A stretch of DNA of 64,000 nt from the NCBI RefSeq assembly GCF_900496995.4, contig NW_024470325.1:653012-717011 (forward strand), written 5' to 3'. Positions within the stretch are counted from its first letter, which is position 1, and every line of letters begins with the position of its first letter. The position numbers and the translations under genes were made by a program. Of the stretch, positions 1-10,563 are shown one piece after another. Source of the DNA: Aquila chrysaetos chrysaetos. Taxonomy: Eukaryota > Chordata > Aves > Accipitriformes > Accipitridae. The notes below the pieces were generated by a model that worked only from the letters and a program-made list of their open reading frames with translations, made no database searches and was not told the origin of the DNA.

Positions 1-330
1 GCCGCACTTGGGCGTGTCGCGGCCATGGATAGAGCGGACCCCCCTTGCGTGAAAGTTCCGCAGGGGATTGCCGAGAGGTTTACTGACTTTTTAGATCGGC
101 TTCAGCTTGCTGTGTAGGCGGCAAACCTCCCAGAGGCGGCTAAAGAGGCGATTGTGCTTGAATGTGCTAGGGCTCAAGCTAACCCACAGAGCGCAGCGCT
201 TGTCTCTCATTTGCCAGCGGGTTCGTCCCTAGGTAACATGATACGCCATGTACTGGAGAGAGAGCAACAACGGGAAGCGCGTCCGATAGCGGCGGCCTTG
301 CAACAAGTTTTGCAGGCGGGTACAGCCTGA
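1..330 (+). pseudogene. Retroviral gag fragment (capsid C-terminal part), betaretrovirus-like
   Basis: An open frame enters from the left edge and runs to TGA at 328-330, broken once by an in-frame TAG at 115-117. The text after the start of the window has the features of an ERVK/betaretroviral capsid C-terminal half: a segment like FTDFLDRLQ (the major-homology neighbourhood), then a helix-rich stretch with ECARAQANPQ, which is where this family has its conserved NANxxCQ-type region. No zinc knuckle follows. The 5' part lies outside the window. Class assignment is by motif only and could also fit an alpha/beta intermediate. Confidence 0.6.
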
Positions 331-850
331 TACTGCTTTTGAGGAGGCAGTCTGTAAGCAGGCCGCTAATGAGCAGGATTCTGATTCTGATAATAATTCT
401 TTTGTATCAGGCAGGGTGGACTCTGAAAAAGAGCCGGATTTATGTCCCTCATTACCTCCACCGCTGCCTGCCGCGGCCATCCTGCCGCTGCCTCCCACGG
501 CCTCTGCGCGGCCGGGACCGCTGCCGTGCCGCCGCCGTCCCCCACCCCCCCACCCCAATCGCCTGGTACTCCCTCTCCAGGGTCTGCAGAACTTAAAACA
601 GAACCTAACTTTACTACACTACCTGTATCTCCTTCTCCTGCTAATCCCTCTAACTCTGTGCCTCTGTCTAATCCATGACGATTCACTTAATGATTTGGGA
701 AAAAATACACATAGTTTGATGCAATGCTGTCGAGGAAAAGCTCTACAGCAAGGAGATACCATGTTTACTTTTCCTGTTGTATGCACACCTGCCTCAAGAA
801 ATGCAAGAACCTCAAGAGTTAGAGTTCTTAGGATCAGTCATCATGAATCC
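331..850 (+). pseudogene. Rearranged gag-like remnant, proline-rich
   Basis: After the capsid fragment the sequence becomes acidic and then very proline-rich (for example PPPSPTPPPQSP in the frame at 442-678). It then reads FTFPVV near 768-780, which resembles the spacer leading into a betaretroviral capsid. If so, upstream gag material now lies downstream of capsid material, which means a rearrangement or a second partial copy. Frames are broken throughout, and overlapping open frames on both strands here are low-complexity artefacts. Confidence 0.35.
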
Positions 851-1320
851 CTGTGTGATGTTTAATTACACCCATAACACCACTGGAAAGGGTCAGAATA
901 TAAATGCTATTTTGTCTGTATATAGAAATGCTACAGCTTGGTGTAACTATATCTATTCCAGAATATCACACTCTTTTTTTCTATTCCAGCTGCTTTACCT
1001 ACGCGGATGTTTTTAATTTGTGGGAATAGAGCGTGGGAGAGGAATTCCATCGAAACTTAACAGGAGGCCATGTAGCCTCGGACAACTTACATTACTAACA
1101 CCTGATATTAATATGATTCACAGTAAAAGGCTCACGATAACTGACACAGGTTTAACTGGATGGCTAACAAGTTTGGGAATTACGGGATGGTTGAAAGATT
1201 TGCTTATGCATGGCTTAGTTATTTTAATTGTAATATTAGCAGTTGTAATGATTGTACCACGTATCTTAAAATAGTTGAACGTATGATTGCAAAAGCATTT
1301 CATGTAACTTGGCTTGCATA
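851..1320 (+). pseudogene. Retroviral env remnant (SU piece and TM anchor)
   Basis: A short stretch with three N-glycosylation sequons (NYT, NTT, NAT) at about 860-945 is followed, after frame changes, by an open stretch at 1020-1274. Its end has the form of a retroviral transmembrane subunit: WLTSLGITGWLKDLL, then a strong hydrophobic helix GLVILIVILAVVMIV at about 1210-1255, then a basic stop. Most of the surface subunit and the fusion region are missing. It probably belongs to the same decayed provirus as the gag pieces upstream. Confidence 0.55.
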
Positions 1321-1321
1321 A

Positions 1322-1390
1322 AAATAATTAAAAAAAAAAAAAAAGAGAGAGAGGAAGAGACAGAAAGAAAAAAAAATTAATGAAAACAAA
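1322..1390 (+). repeat. A-rich/purine-rich tract
   Basis: A run of 14 A's is followed by GA- and A-rich sequence directly after the env remnant. It may be a decayed polypurine tract or an inserted poly(A). The junction to the next LTR-like piece lies just beyond it. Confidence 0.5.
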
Positions 1391-1439
1391 CAGCTGGAGA
1401 GGGGGAAGAGAGATGCGGTTGCAGAACACACAGACATGG

Positions 1440-1880
1440 CAGCTGAAGAGTGAGAACATGTAAGACAAATAACCCTGCAGACACCAAGGTCAGTGCAGAA
1501 GGAGGGGGAGGAGATGCTCCAGGCGCCGGAGCAGAGATTCCCCTGCAGCCCGTGGGGAAGACCATGGTGAGACGGGTCGTTCCCCTGCGGTCTATGGAGG
1601 TCCACGGTGGAGCAGTGTGCTCCTGAAGGACTGCACGCCGTGGAGGGGACCCATGCTGAAGATCTTCGTGGAGGACTGTCTCCCGTGGGAGAGATCCCAC
1701 ACTGGAACAGGGGAAGAGTGTGATGAGTGCTGCCACTGAGGAGGATGAAGTGACAGAGACAATGTGTGATGAACTAATCGCAAAACCTCATTTCCCGTTC
1801 CCCTGTCCAGCTGTGGAGGAGAGAGTGATAGGATAGCTATGGTAGGTAACTGGTGTTCAGCCAGGATCAACCCATCACAT
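1440..1880 (+). repeat. Degraded LTR fragment of the avian ERVL kind
   Basis: This stretch is built of degenerate ~40-bp repeats of the form 'cccgtggggaagacc…ctggagcag', followed by a segment ending in 'ccagccaggatcaaccca'. The same terminal text recurs at 4900-4935 ('ccagccagggtcaaccca'), so both are ends of related LTRs. No intact TG…CA pair or open frame is present. Calling it ERVL-type rests on my recognition of this repeat-rich avian LTR end and should be checked against a bird repeat library. Confidence 0.55.
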
Positions 1881-1884
1881 AGAC

Positions 1885-2337
1885 AAAATGCATTATAAAA
1901 TAGAATGAAATTACATTGCAATTGGGAATTTCAAAAACAAGGACTCTGTGTAACTCCTTTACAAGGGAATGAAAGTGTATGTGATTGGAATTAGGTGAAG
2001 GCACATTTGCAAGGTGCATTTGCTACTAATATTGCAGGAGAGACCTAAGACCTTGCACAGATTTTACAAGATCAAATGGGAAATATACGAAATTAGCAGA
2101 ATAAGGTGTTTTTCAAAGAATTGTCTAATACTGTTGAATGCTTAAATCCAAAAACATGATTTGAAGGTTTAAATTTGTATATCTGAATTTATATTGCTAT
2201 TGGAGAATTATTAATCATTTGTGTGTTTGCAGCAATCAGAATCACCTGAGGAGCAGTACGAGGATTGCGTCAGTTCGAAGCTAGAGTCCTCGCTGCCTTC
2301 CTCGTGAATCTGATGTTCCTAAACAAAAAAGGGGGCG
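1885..2337 (+). pseudogene. Retroviral env TM 3' end and polypurine tract
   Basis: The sequence reads as a heavily interrupted transmembrane subunit: a helical stretch (AHLQGAFATNIAG near 1996-2035), and a hydrophobic segment of the type IAIGELLIICVFAAIRI near 2190-2243, with several stops between. It ends in the polypurine tract aaaaaagggggcg (2325-2337) immediately before an LTR start. No intact product is possible. Confidence 0.5.
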
Positions 2338-2338
2338 A

Positions 2339-2675
2339 TGTGGGAGCAGCTTGGAACACCTGGCATTTGTTTTCAAGAGTGACCGTTAGAATTTGTTGTG
2401 CTGCATGTTTGCCAAGCCTTGAAGAACTAGTTTTACAAGGTCAGGTTGGAGGATGGCCTTGTGCAGGCCTGGGAAGATGTGGCTGAAGACAGTCACGAGT
2501 ATGTCTATGGAATGTTTTTATCTTTAACTGTTCTGAGGACTGGCAAACATCCCAGCTGGGTCAGATATGCCCTCCTGTGCTAGCAGTATTGGCTGTGAGT
2601 CGTTAGTACTTTCTGGATCTTTGTTGAAACATATATAAGTTGGATTCTTTTGTGAAATAAAGGGAATCTTGCACG
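2339..2675 (+). mobile_element. LTR U3-R segment ending at a poly(A) tail
   Basis: It begins TGTGGGAGCAGC right after a polypurine tract. It has a TATA box (TATATAAG, 2632-2639) and a poly(A) signal AATAAA at 2656-2661, and stops 14 nt later where a pure A run begins. There is no U5 and no CA terminus. This is the structure of the 3' end of a polyadenylated retroviral transcript rather than of an integrated LTR. Confidence 0.6.
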
Positions 2676-2689
2676 AAAAAAAAAAAAAA
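2676..2689 (+). other. Poly(A) tract following retroviral R
   Basis: Fourteen consecutive A's begin 14 bp after the AATAAA of the preceding U3-R segment, at the spacing expected for a cleavage/polyadenylation site. Confidence 0.6.
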
Positions 2690-2777
2690 GGGAAATTGTG
2701 GGAGATTTCATAGAAAATGGGGGAACATTTCTTTGAGCCTGATTATTTAGAGTTAGCATAAGTAGCCCGCAGTCAAC

Positions 2778-3425
2778 ATGAGTGGACCGGAGTATGCTCC
2801 CTTTAAGCCACTACAGTATTTGCATGTTACCGTAGACACCTATAGTAAATATATTCTCGCTACAGCGCACAAGAAGCAGAATAGCTTGGTGGTTGTACAA
2901 CACTGGCGTGCTTGCATAGCCCAACTGGGGATTCCACGACAGATCAAGACGGATAATGGTACAGCTTATACTGCAGAAAAGGTGAAACGATTTTGTGCAA
3001 TCTGGGGTATAGCCCTTGTACATGGCACACCTTATAACAGCACCGGCCAGGCCATTCTAGAACGAGCACATCAAACCTTAAATACCCTGCTAGATCGGCT
3101 TAGGAAGGGGGACCAGGCGGAGCCCTCCTGCTTACGGGATAATTCACCTGTTCTCCGTGCACAGCGTCTCCTGTTAACTGCGTTAACTTCATTAAATCAG
3201 ACAATTCAGGGGGACCTGGACCAGATGACGGCGCAACGACATTTTACGAGTACGGAAGAGAAAGGCCCCTACCCGTTGGTCCGTGTGCGTGATCCCCAGA
3301 CACGCCAATGGGACGGACCGTTTGAGCTGCGTTGCCTCAGGCGGGGGTACGCCTGTGTACAGATACCTGAAGGGCTACTGAAATGGGTCCCTAGTCGCAT
3401 GGTTCGTCCTGTCCTAGCCTCATAG
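2778..3425 (+). pseudogene. Retroviral integrase catalytic core and C-terminal domain, betaretrovirus-like
   Basis: The open frame of 215 codons starts inside the integrase core: YLHVTVDTYSKYI, the second catalytic Asp in IKTDNGTAY, and the catalytic Glu in ILERAHQ. A C-terminal domain follows with RDPQTRQWDGPF and ends in KWVPSRMVRP, typical of beta/alpha-retroviral IN ends. The N-terminal zinc-binding domain and the first catalytic Asp are not in this frame; the upstream sequence (2695-2777) contains a stop and an apparent small indel. It was presumably the 3' end of a pol gene whose provirus continues to the LTR at 4120. Confidence 0.75.
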
Positions 3426-4100
3426 TGTTTTGAGTGTTTTTTCTTTACAGATTGCTGTTATGCTTTCCTGGCTTGTGATGTCTTGGGTATCTGCTACGAA
3501 TTTCTGACGCTGGAGCAATTAATAAACAAGATAACAGAACTGCAGAAGCAAGAAGGCGCTGCAAGACCTTTATAGCAATTAAGAAAAATGTCATTTTGGC
3601 TTGGAGCATTTAGCTGCGGGATGGGGACTTAGGAGTTGGTTTGTATCTTTGTTAAAAATCGGGGTTTCTTTTATTCTTGTGTATTTTATTAGGTATAATG
3701 TTGCTTTTACTGTGTTTAATTAATTGTGTTCATATATCTTGTAGGTCACCTTAGCCAACATAACAGGTCAAGATTCTCTGTGCACTACAACCACATCACT
3801 AAGCCCGTGAACCAATAGACAGGATGGCTATGACTCGTGCAGCACGTCTGGCCAGCGACCGCATGTGCCATAGGCTCCCTATGTTTCAACTGAGGCGAAT
3901 TTTAGCACCCGCTGGCCACGTGTGCTGAAATCCGTTCCTCTGCAAATGTACAAATACCGGGATTTTCCGAAGAGCATCGGGCTGGTGTACAGCAAGGCCA
4001 TCGTTGCCTCTGTGGGGACGCCCATGTAAAGCTGGCACCTACCGATTGCTGGGCTGAGTTCGCGGATGGTGGTGACTAGATCTGCTAATACTCTTCTAAT
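3426..4100 (+). pseudogene. Internally deleted env remnant
   Basis: After the integrase stop there is a possible splice acceptor (tttctttacag) and an ATG at 3460 with a short hydrophobic leader (LSWLVMSWVSA) that stops after 15 codons. The following text looks like the end of a transmembrane subunit (WLGAFSCGMG, then an interrupted hydrophobic stretch at 3640-3730), so most of env appears to be deleted. The remainder up to the polypurine tract has no open frame of note. Confidence 0.4.
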
Positions 4101-4115
4101 AGAAAAAGGGAGGGG
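4101..4115 (+). promoter_or_regulatory. Polypurine tract
   Basis: agaaaaagggaggggg lies 4 bp before the TG of the LTR at 4120, the usual position of the plus-strand primer. Confidence 0.7.
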
Positions 4116-4119
4116 GAAT

Positions 4120-4680
4120 TGTTGTGGGAATATATTTAGCTAACGGTCACAAGAGCATTCCAGACGCCTTTAGAAGGCCTTGAACAGAATAAACAAGAAG
4201 ACAAAAATAAGAAAGATACCAATTAGAAAAACACAGGTGCATATTCCACGATAAAGAGAACTTGGCACAAACAACCTCAATTCGGCAGTTTATCTTGACC
4301 AATTAGACTGAGATAAGTCTCGTATGTTTAGTTAGTATGACCAATTATATTTTATGTTTATGCGCGTGTGCAGTGTTGATGCAGCCAATCATTGAGTGCA
4401 ACTGGACGTGTGGACAGTGCATGAATAGTGTGTGTAACCAATGGGAGCTAGTTGGACATGAGGAGGGGGAGATGTAGGGAACACCGTTCGGAAGATCTCG
4501 CGATGTCACGGAAAGGTAGAAGGCTAGTCGTCGCCTCCCTATGACATATCAGTAATCCCACCTACCGTTGTTAGTATAAAAGGAATTAACTGCGCAATAA
4601 AGGACGGAGTTGGCACTCACACCATGTGTGTTATCTGTCTCTTCCCTGGTCCAGGCCGACCAGTGATCTAATCGCGGCAC
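4120..4680 (+). mobile_element. 3' LTR of the betaretrovirus-like provirus
   Basis: It starts TGTTGTGGGAATAT after the polypurine tract and carries TATAAAA (4575-4581) and AATAAA (4596-4601), in order and spacing fit for U3-R. The exact U5 end is uncertain; a boundary between 4680 and 4702 is plausible. It pairs with the upstream integrase and env remnants as the end of one decayed provirus. Confidence 0.6.
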
Positions 4681-4699
4681 CTTGATATGTAGCACTGCT

Positions 4700-4935
4700 A
4701 CACGTACTGAAGCCCTGCTTCCCAGGAAGTGGCTAGACATCGCCTGCAGATGGGAAGTAGAGAATAACATCATTTGTTTTTCTTTGCTTTTGCGCGCGAC
4801 CTTTGCTTTCACTTTATTAAACTGTCCTTATCTTGACCCACGAGACTTTTGTTATATTTTCTCCCCCCATCCAGCTGAGAAGGGGGAGTGATAGAGCGGC
4901 TTTGGTGGGCAACTGGCATCCAGCCAGGGTCAACC
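4700..4935 (+). repeat. LTR 3'-end fragment (avian ERVL kind)
   Basis: The segment runs through 'ttattaaactgtccttatc', 'ccatccagctgagaagggg' and 'gccagggtcaaccca', the same end seen at 1880. Text of the same kind also occurs at 32265-32425 and 52130-52290. It abuts the minisatellite directly, and no coding potential is seen. Confidence 0.5.
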
Positions 4936-6214
4936 CACCATACGGTACACCTACTGGTACTCTGGGGTACGCCTGCTGTCCACAACGGGTGCGCGAGGGT
5001 AGACCTGCCCTACCTAGCTAACACTCTGGTTCAGGCCTGGTGTCCCCACCTGATCCTGTCCAGTAGTACGGGTACCCCTACTGGTACTCCGGGGTACACC
5101 TGCTGCCCTATGGGTGCGTGGGGGTAGACCTGCCCTCCCTACCTGACCCTCTTGGGTCAGCCTGGTATCCCTACCTGATGCTCAGGTATAGCCCTGGCCT
5201 TCCTACCTGCGCGGATGGGGTAGACAAGGCCTCCCTTCTGGCAAGGGTGGGGTAGACCTGGCCTCACTGCCTGCGCGGACAGGGTAGACCATGACTCCCT
5301 ACCGACAAGGGCGGGGTAGAACTGGTCTCCCTATCCACGCAGATGGGGTAGACCAGGCCACCCTAACCACGCAGGCGGGGTAGACCTGGCCTCCCTAACC
5401 GCGCGGACGGGGTAGAGCAGGACTCCCTACCCGCGCGGGCAGGGTACACCTGGTTTCTCTGCCCGCGCGGATGGTAGAGACCAGGACTCCCTGCTGGTAA
5501 GGGCGGGGTAGACCTGGCCTCCCTACCTGACCCTCTGGGGTCAGCAGGGTATCCCTACCTGATCCTGCGCAGTAGTACTGTTACTCCTACTGGTACTCCA
5601 GGGTAGAACCGGTACGCCTACTATACCGCGGGGTACCCCTGCTGTCCCTATTGGCGCTCCAGGCTAGACCTGGCCTCCCTACCTGATGCTCCGGGCTTAA
5701 TCTGCCGTCTCTACCTGATCCTGCGCGGTAGTACCGGTACCCCTACTGGTACCCCGGGGTACACCGGCTTTCCCTACGGGCACGCGGGGTTAGACCCACC
5801 CTCCCTACCTGACCCTCTGGGGTCGGACTGGTATGCCTACCTGATGCTCTGGGGTAGGCGTCCCTACCCGCACGGACGGGGTAGACCAGGCCTCCCTACC
5901 GGCAAGGGCGGGGTAGAACTGGCCTCCCTACCGGCGTGAGCAGGGTAGACTTTGCCTCCCTACTGACAAGAGCGGGGTAGACCAGGCCTCCATACCCGCG
6001 TGGGAGGGGTACACCTGGCCTCCCTACCGGCGCATGCGGGATAGACCTGGCCCCCTACTGGCAAGGGCGGGATACACCTGACCACCCTACCGGCATGGGT
6101 GGGGTGGACCTGGCCTCCGTACTCGAGCGGTGGGTGTAGACCTGACCTCCCTACCGGGAAGGGCGGGGTAGACCTGGCCTCCCTATCTGCGCGAGCGGGG
6201 TAGACCTGACCTCC
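4936..6214 (+). repeat. GC-rich minisatellite, block 1
   Basis: Tandem, diverged units of about 32 bp have the core ggtagacctggcctccctac followed by a variable CG-rich spacer. Longer GGTAC-rich units are mixed in (gtagtaccggtacccctact type). Units differ at many positions and open frames across them are by-products of the period. The block ends exactly at the target duplication of a solo LTR. No gene is seen. Confidence 0.9.
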
Positions 6215-6974
6215 TGTAAGAGTCGGTCAGAAAATCAGCATTGTCTCAACATTGTCATCAGGAACATGAACAGTACGTTACCTGACAACGGCCTGTTTGG
6301 AGCGCAGCGGCCAATCCCAAGGACAGAATGTGCGGTACAAGGCTCCTGGAAGGTACCTGGCTAGAGCCGTTAGAGATAACTGCATAGCTACTGTCAAAAA
6401 GGATGGATTGCAACCGTTGCCATAACATCGATGAAGAAATCATGAACTCTAGACGAACTTTGCTTCATTATAATACCAAAACACACCTCCTAGTCAAAGG
6501 CTACCCGCCTCCAAGACTTATCACGCCTCAGACACTGACCCTGCGCCTGCGTGATAGCCTCGCTCGAGAAGGGCGGAGATATGATAATTGTATTCTGAGC
6601 AGGGTGGAGACACCTGAGGCAGAGGTGGAGCAAGGTATGTTACTAAACATAAAAGATGACTTCTAAACAACGGGAATTTGAAGCTTCCCCACCAAGGACC
6701 ACAACGATCGACGACGCAGCATTAGCTGGACCCGGGACTGTTAAGACGTCTTGAGATCAGTGGTGGTAGCTATAACCCCTCTTTCTCCTCTCTCTAAACT
6801 TAACTTTACTTTTCTCCTTTCTTCCACCCATCTCTAACTATCGCGTGCCTCTTCACAGGCAATACAATAAAGTTATACTGTGTGATTACTGCTATCCCCT
6901 TTGGTCACGTTCATTTTGCACTTTCGAGATCGTAGCAAACGAACCATCACGAGTCCACCGAGTGGACTGTGACA
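6215..6974 (+). mobile_element. Solo LTR of the coiled-coil-gag ERV family
   Basis: A complete TGTAAGAGTCGG…CCGAGTGGACTGTGACA LTR of 760 bp is flanked by the 5-bp direct repeat CCTCC (6210-6214 and 6975-6979), so it is a clean integration followed by LTR-LTR recombination. The same LTR bounds the provirus at 53765-63368 and heads the minus-strand element at 23336. A poly(A) signal (acaataaag, about 6865) lies before the terminal part. It contains an 87-codon open frame at 6403-6666 that is preserved in other copies. It sits inside the minisatellite, whose units resume directly after it. Confidence 0.9.
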
Positions 6975-9272
6975 CCTCCCTGCCCGTGCAGAAGGGGTAG
7001 ACCTGGTGTCCCTACTGGCGTGGGCGGGGTAGACCTGGCCTCCATACCCACGCGGGCGCGGTTGACCTGGCTTCCTTACCCGTCGGGCAGGGTAGACCTG
7101 GCTTCCCTGCCGGCACAAGCCGGGTAGACTGGCCTCCATGCCGGCGCGAGCGGGATAGACTTGGCCTCCCTGCCGCAAAGAGTGGGTTAGATCTGGCTTC
7201 ACTACACGCGCGGGCGGGGTAGACCTGGCCTCCATGCCGGTGTGGGCAGGGTAGACCTGGCCTCAATACCCGTGTGGGTGGGGTAGACCTGGCCTTCCTA
7301 CCCTCCCGTGTGGGGTAGACCTGGCCTCCCTGCGAAGGCGAGAGGGGCAGACCTGGCCTCCCTGCCAGCGCGGGCAGGGCAGATCTGGCCTCCCTGCCAG
7401 CGCGAGCGGGGTAGATCTGGCCTCTCTACCCAAGTGGGTGGGGTAAACCTGACCACCCTTCTGGCAATGACGGGGTAGACCTGACCTCCCTACCCACGCA
7501 GGCTGGGTAGACCTGGCCTCCCTACCGGCGTGAGCGGGGTAGACTTTGCCTCCCTACTGGCAAGGGCAGGGTAGACCAGGCCTCCCTACCCGCGTAGGAG
7601 GGGTACACCTGGCCTCCCTACCGGTGCATGCAGGATAGACCTGGCCTCCCTACCAGCAAGGGCGGGGTACACCTGGCCTCCCTACCTTCGTGGGTGGGGT
7701 GGACCTGGACTCCCTGTCGGCGTGGGTTGGGTAGACCTTGCCTTCCTACCCACGCGGGAGGGGTAGACCTGGCCTCCGTACCCGTGCGGGCAGGTTAGAC
7801 CTAGCCTCCCTCCTGGCAAGGGCAGGGTAGACCTCGACTCCCTACCAGCACAGCTGGGGAAGACCGGGCCTCCCTGCCCGCCCAGGCTGGGTAGATGTGT
7901 CCTCCATACCCATGCGAGCAAGGTAGACCTGGCCTCCATACTAGCACAGCTGGGGTAGACCTGGCCTCCCTACCGGCAAGGACGGGGTAGATCTGGCATC
8001 CCTACCTGCGTGGGCGGGGTAGACATGGCCTCCCAACCCGCGTGGGCAGGGTAGACCTGGCCTCTCTACTGGTGCGGGCGAGGTAGACCCGGCATCCACA
8101 CCCATCGGACAGGGTAGACCTGGCCTCCCTTCCAGCGTGGGTGAGGTAGACCTGGCATCCACACCCGTCGGACGGGGTAGACCTGGCATTCCAACCGGCA
8201 CAGGCGTGGAAGACCTGCCCTCACTAACTGCGCAGGGGGTAGACCAGGCCTCCCTACACACAAAGGCGGGTCAGACCTGGCCTCTCTACCCACAAGGGCT
8301 GGGTAAACATGGCCTCCCTACAGGCAAAGGCGGGCTAGACCTGGCATCCCTACCTGATGCTTCAGGGTAGTACTGTTACCCCTACTGGTACTCTGGGGTA
8401 GTTCCGGTACACCTGCTCGTGCTCCCAGATACAAATGGTGTCACAATGGGCGCGCAGGGGTAGACCTGCCCTCCCTCCCTGAACCTCTGGGGTAGGCCTG
8501 GTGACCCTACCTGATGCTCCAGGGTTGTACCGTTACCCCTACTGGTACTCTGTAGTAGTTCCGATACCCCTACTGGTACTCCCGGGTACAACTGGTGTCA
8601 CAATGGGTGCGTGGGGGTAGACTCGCCCTCCCTACCTGACCGTCTGGGGTAGGCCGGGTGACCCTACCTGATGCTCCGGGGTAGTACCGTTATCCCTGCT
8701 GGTACTCCCAGCTAGTACCGGTACCCCTACTGGTAGTCTGGGGTACACCTGGTGTCACAATGGGCGTGCGGGGGAAGACCCGCCCTCCCTACCTTAACTT
8801 CTGGTGTTGCTCTGGTGTCCCTATCTGATGCTCCGGGGTAGGCCTGGCATCCCTACCTGATGCTCTGGGGTGCTACTGTTGCCCGTACTGGTACTCCTGG
8901 GTAGTTCCGGTACCACTGCTGGTACTCCCAGGTACAACGTGTGTCACAAAGGGTGCGTGGGCGTAGACCCGCCCTCCATACCTGACCCTGTGGGGTAGAC
9001 CTGGCGTACTGTTACCCCTTCTGGTACTCCGGTGTAGTTCCTGTACCCCTACTGGTACTCCCTTCTAGTACCGGTACCTCTGCTTGTACTCCCGGCTAGT
9101 ACCGGTACCCCCACTTTTACTCCGGGGTACACCTGGTGTCACAGTGTGCGCGCGTCAGCGTAGACCTGCCCTCCCTACCTGACCCTCTGTGGTTAAGCCT
9201 GGCGTCCCTACCTGATGCTTTGTGGTAGGCCTGGCGTCCTTACCTGATGCTCCGGGGTAGTACCGTTACCCC
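6975..9272 (+). repeat. GC-rich minisatellite, block 2 (forward orientation)
   Basis: From 6975 to about 8350 it is mostly 32-bp units (ggtagacctggcctccctacc plus CG-rich spacer). From 8350 it turns into longer composite units: ctgatgctccggggtagta, ccgttacccctactggtact, a block around ctggtgtcacaatgggcg, then tagacc…gccctccctacctgacc. No gene is seen. The many open frames on the minus strand follow the repeat period. Confidence 0.9.
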
Positions 9273-9861
9273 ACACGCCCATCGTGACACCAGGTGTACC
9301 CAGGAGCACCAGTAGTGGTACCGGAACTAGACCGGAGTACCAGTAGGGATAATGGCAGTACCCCGGAGCATCAGGTAGGGTCACCAGGCCTACCCCAGAG
9401 GGTCAGGTAGGGAGGGTGGGTCTACCCCCACGTGTACACTGTGACACCAGGTGTACCCGGGAGTACCAGTAGTGGTACCGGTACTAGCCAGGAGTACCAT
9501 CAAAGGTACCGGTACTAGAAGGGAGTACCAGTAGGGGTAACGGTACTAACCTGGAGCATCAGGTAAGGACGCCAGGCCTACCACAAAGCATCAGGTAGGG
9601 ACGCCAGGCTTAACCACAGAGGGTCAGGTAGGGAGGGCAGGTCTACCCCCACACACCCATTGTGACACCAGGTGTACCCGGGAGTACAGGTGGGGTTACC
9701 AGTACTAGCCGGGAGTACCAGCAGAGGTACCGGTACTAGCCGGGAGTACCAGTAGGGGTAACGGTAGTACCCCGGAGCATAAGGTAGGGTCGCCAGTCCT
9801 ACCCCAGCGTTTCAGGTAGGGAGGGTGGGTCTACCCCTGCACGCCCATTGTGACACCAGGT
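9273..9861 (-). repeat. Minisatellite in inverted orientation
   Basis: From about 9273 the composite units read as reverse complements of those at 8500-9270 (for example ccattgtgacaccaggtgta instead of tacacctggtgtcacaatgg). This arm ends where the ERVL-like 5' LTR begins at 9862, after gacaccaggt. The two arms form a large imperfect inverted repeat. Confidence 0.85.
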
Positions 9862-10442
9862 TGTCCTAGTTTCAGCTGGGATAGAGTTAACTGTCTTCCT
9901 AGTAGCTGGTACAGTGCTATGTTTTGAGTTCAGTATGTGAAGAATGTTGATAACACTGATGTTTTCAGTTTCTGCTAGTAGTGTTTAGACTAATGTCAAG
10001 GAGTTTTCAGCTTCTCGTCCCCAGCCAGCGAGAAAGCTGGAGGGGCACAAGAAGTTGGCACAGGACACAGCCAGGGCACCTGACCCAAACTGGCCAACAG
10101 GGTATTCCATACCATGTGACGTCCCATCTAGTATAGGAACTGGGAAGTGGGGGCAGGGAATCACCGCCCGGGGGACTAGCTGGGTGCCGGTCGGTGGGTG
10201 GTGAGCAATTGCACTGCACATCATTTGTACATTCCAATCCTTTCATTATTGCTGTTGTCATTTAATTAGTGTTATCATTATCATGATTAGTTTCTTCTTT
10301 TCTGTTCTGTTAAACTGTTCTTATCTCAACCCATGGGTTTTGCTGCTTTTTCCTGATTTTCTCCCCCATCCCACTGGGTGGGGGGGAGAGTGAGTGAGCG
10401 GCTGCGTGGTGCTTAGTTGCTGGCTGGGGTTAAACCACAACA
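9862..10442 (+). mobile_element. 5' LTR of the ERVL-like element
   Basis: It runs from TGTCCTAGTTTCAGCTGGG to a terminal …AAACCACAACA, 581 bp, just 8 bp before the primer site. It is shared with the 3' LTR at 16404. It is also clearly related to the older relics starting TGTACTGG at 30288 and 50166. Confidence 0.85.
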
Positions 10443-10450
10443 GTCCATTT

Positions 10451-10468
10451 TGGCGCCCAACGTGGCGC
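10451..10468 (+). promoter_or_regulatory. Primer binding site, tRNA-Lys type
   Basis: TGGCGCCCAACGTGGCGC differs at one position from the established tRNA-Lys(1,2) primer site of betaretroviruses and many ERVK elements. It lies 8 bp downstream of the LTR end. A lysine primer is unexpected beside a class III-like pol. Confidence 0.8.
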
Positions 10469-10563
10469 CCGAAAGGTTGAGATAACGACAAACCTGACCA
10501 GAGCTCATTAAAACAAATTTGCTATAAGCATTCATTATATTGGTCTAATAGTCGCTGGTCATT

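Noticed and set aside
339-865. Overlapping proline/arginine-rich frames on both strands
   Set aside because: Compositional artefacts of a CCG-rich stretch; only the retroviral reading has any support.
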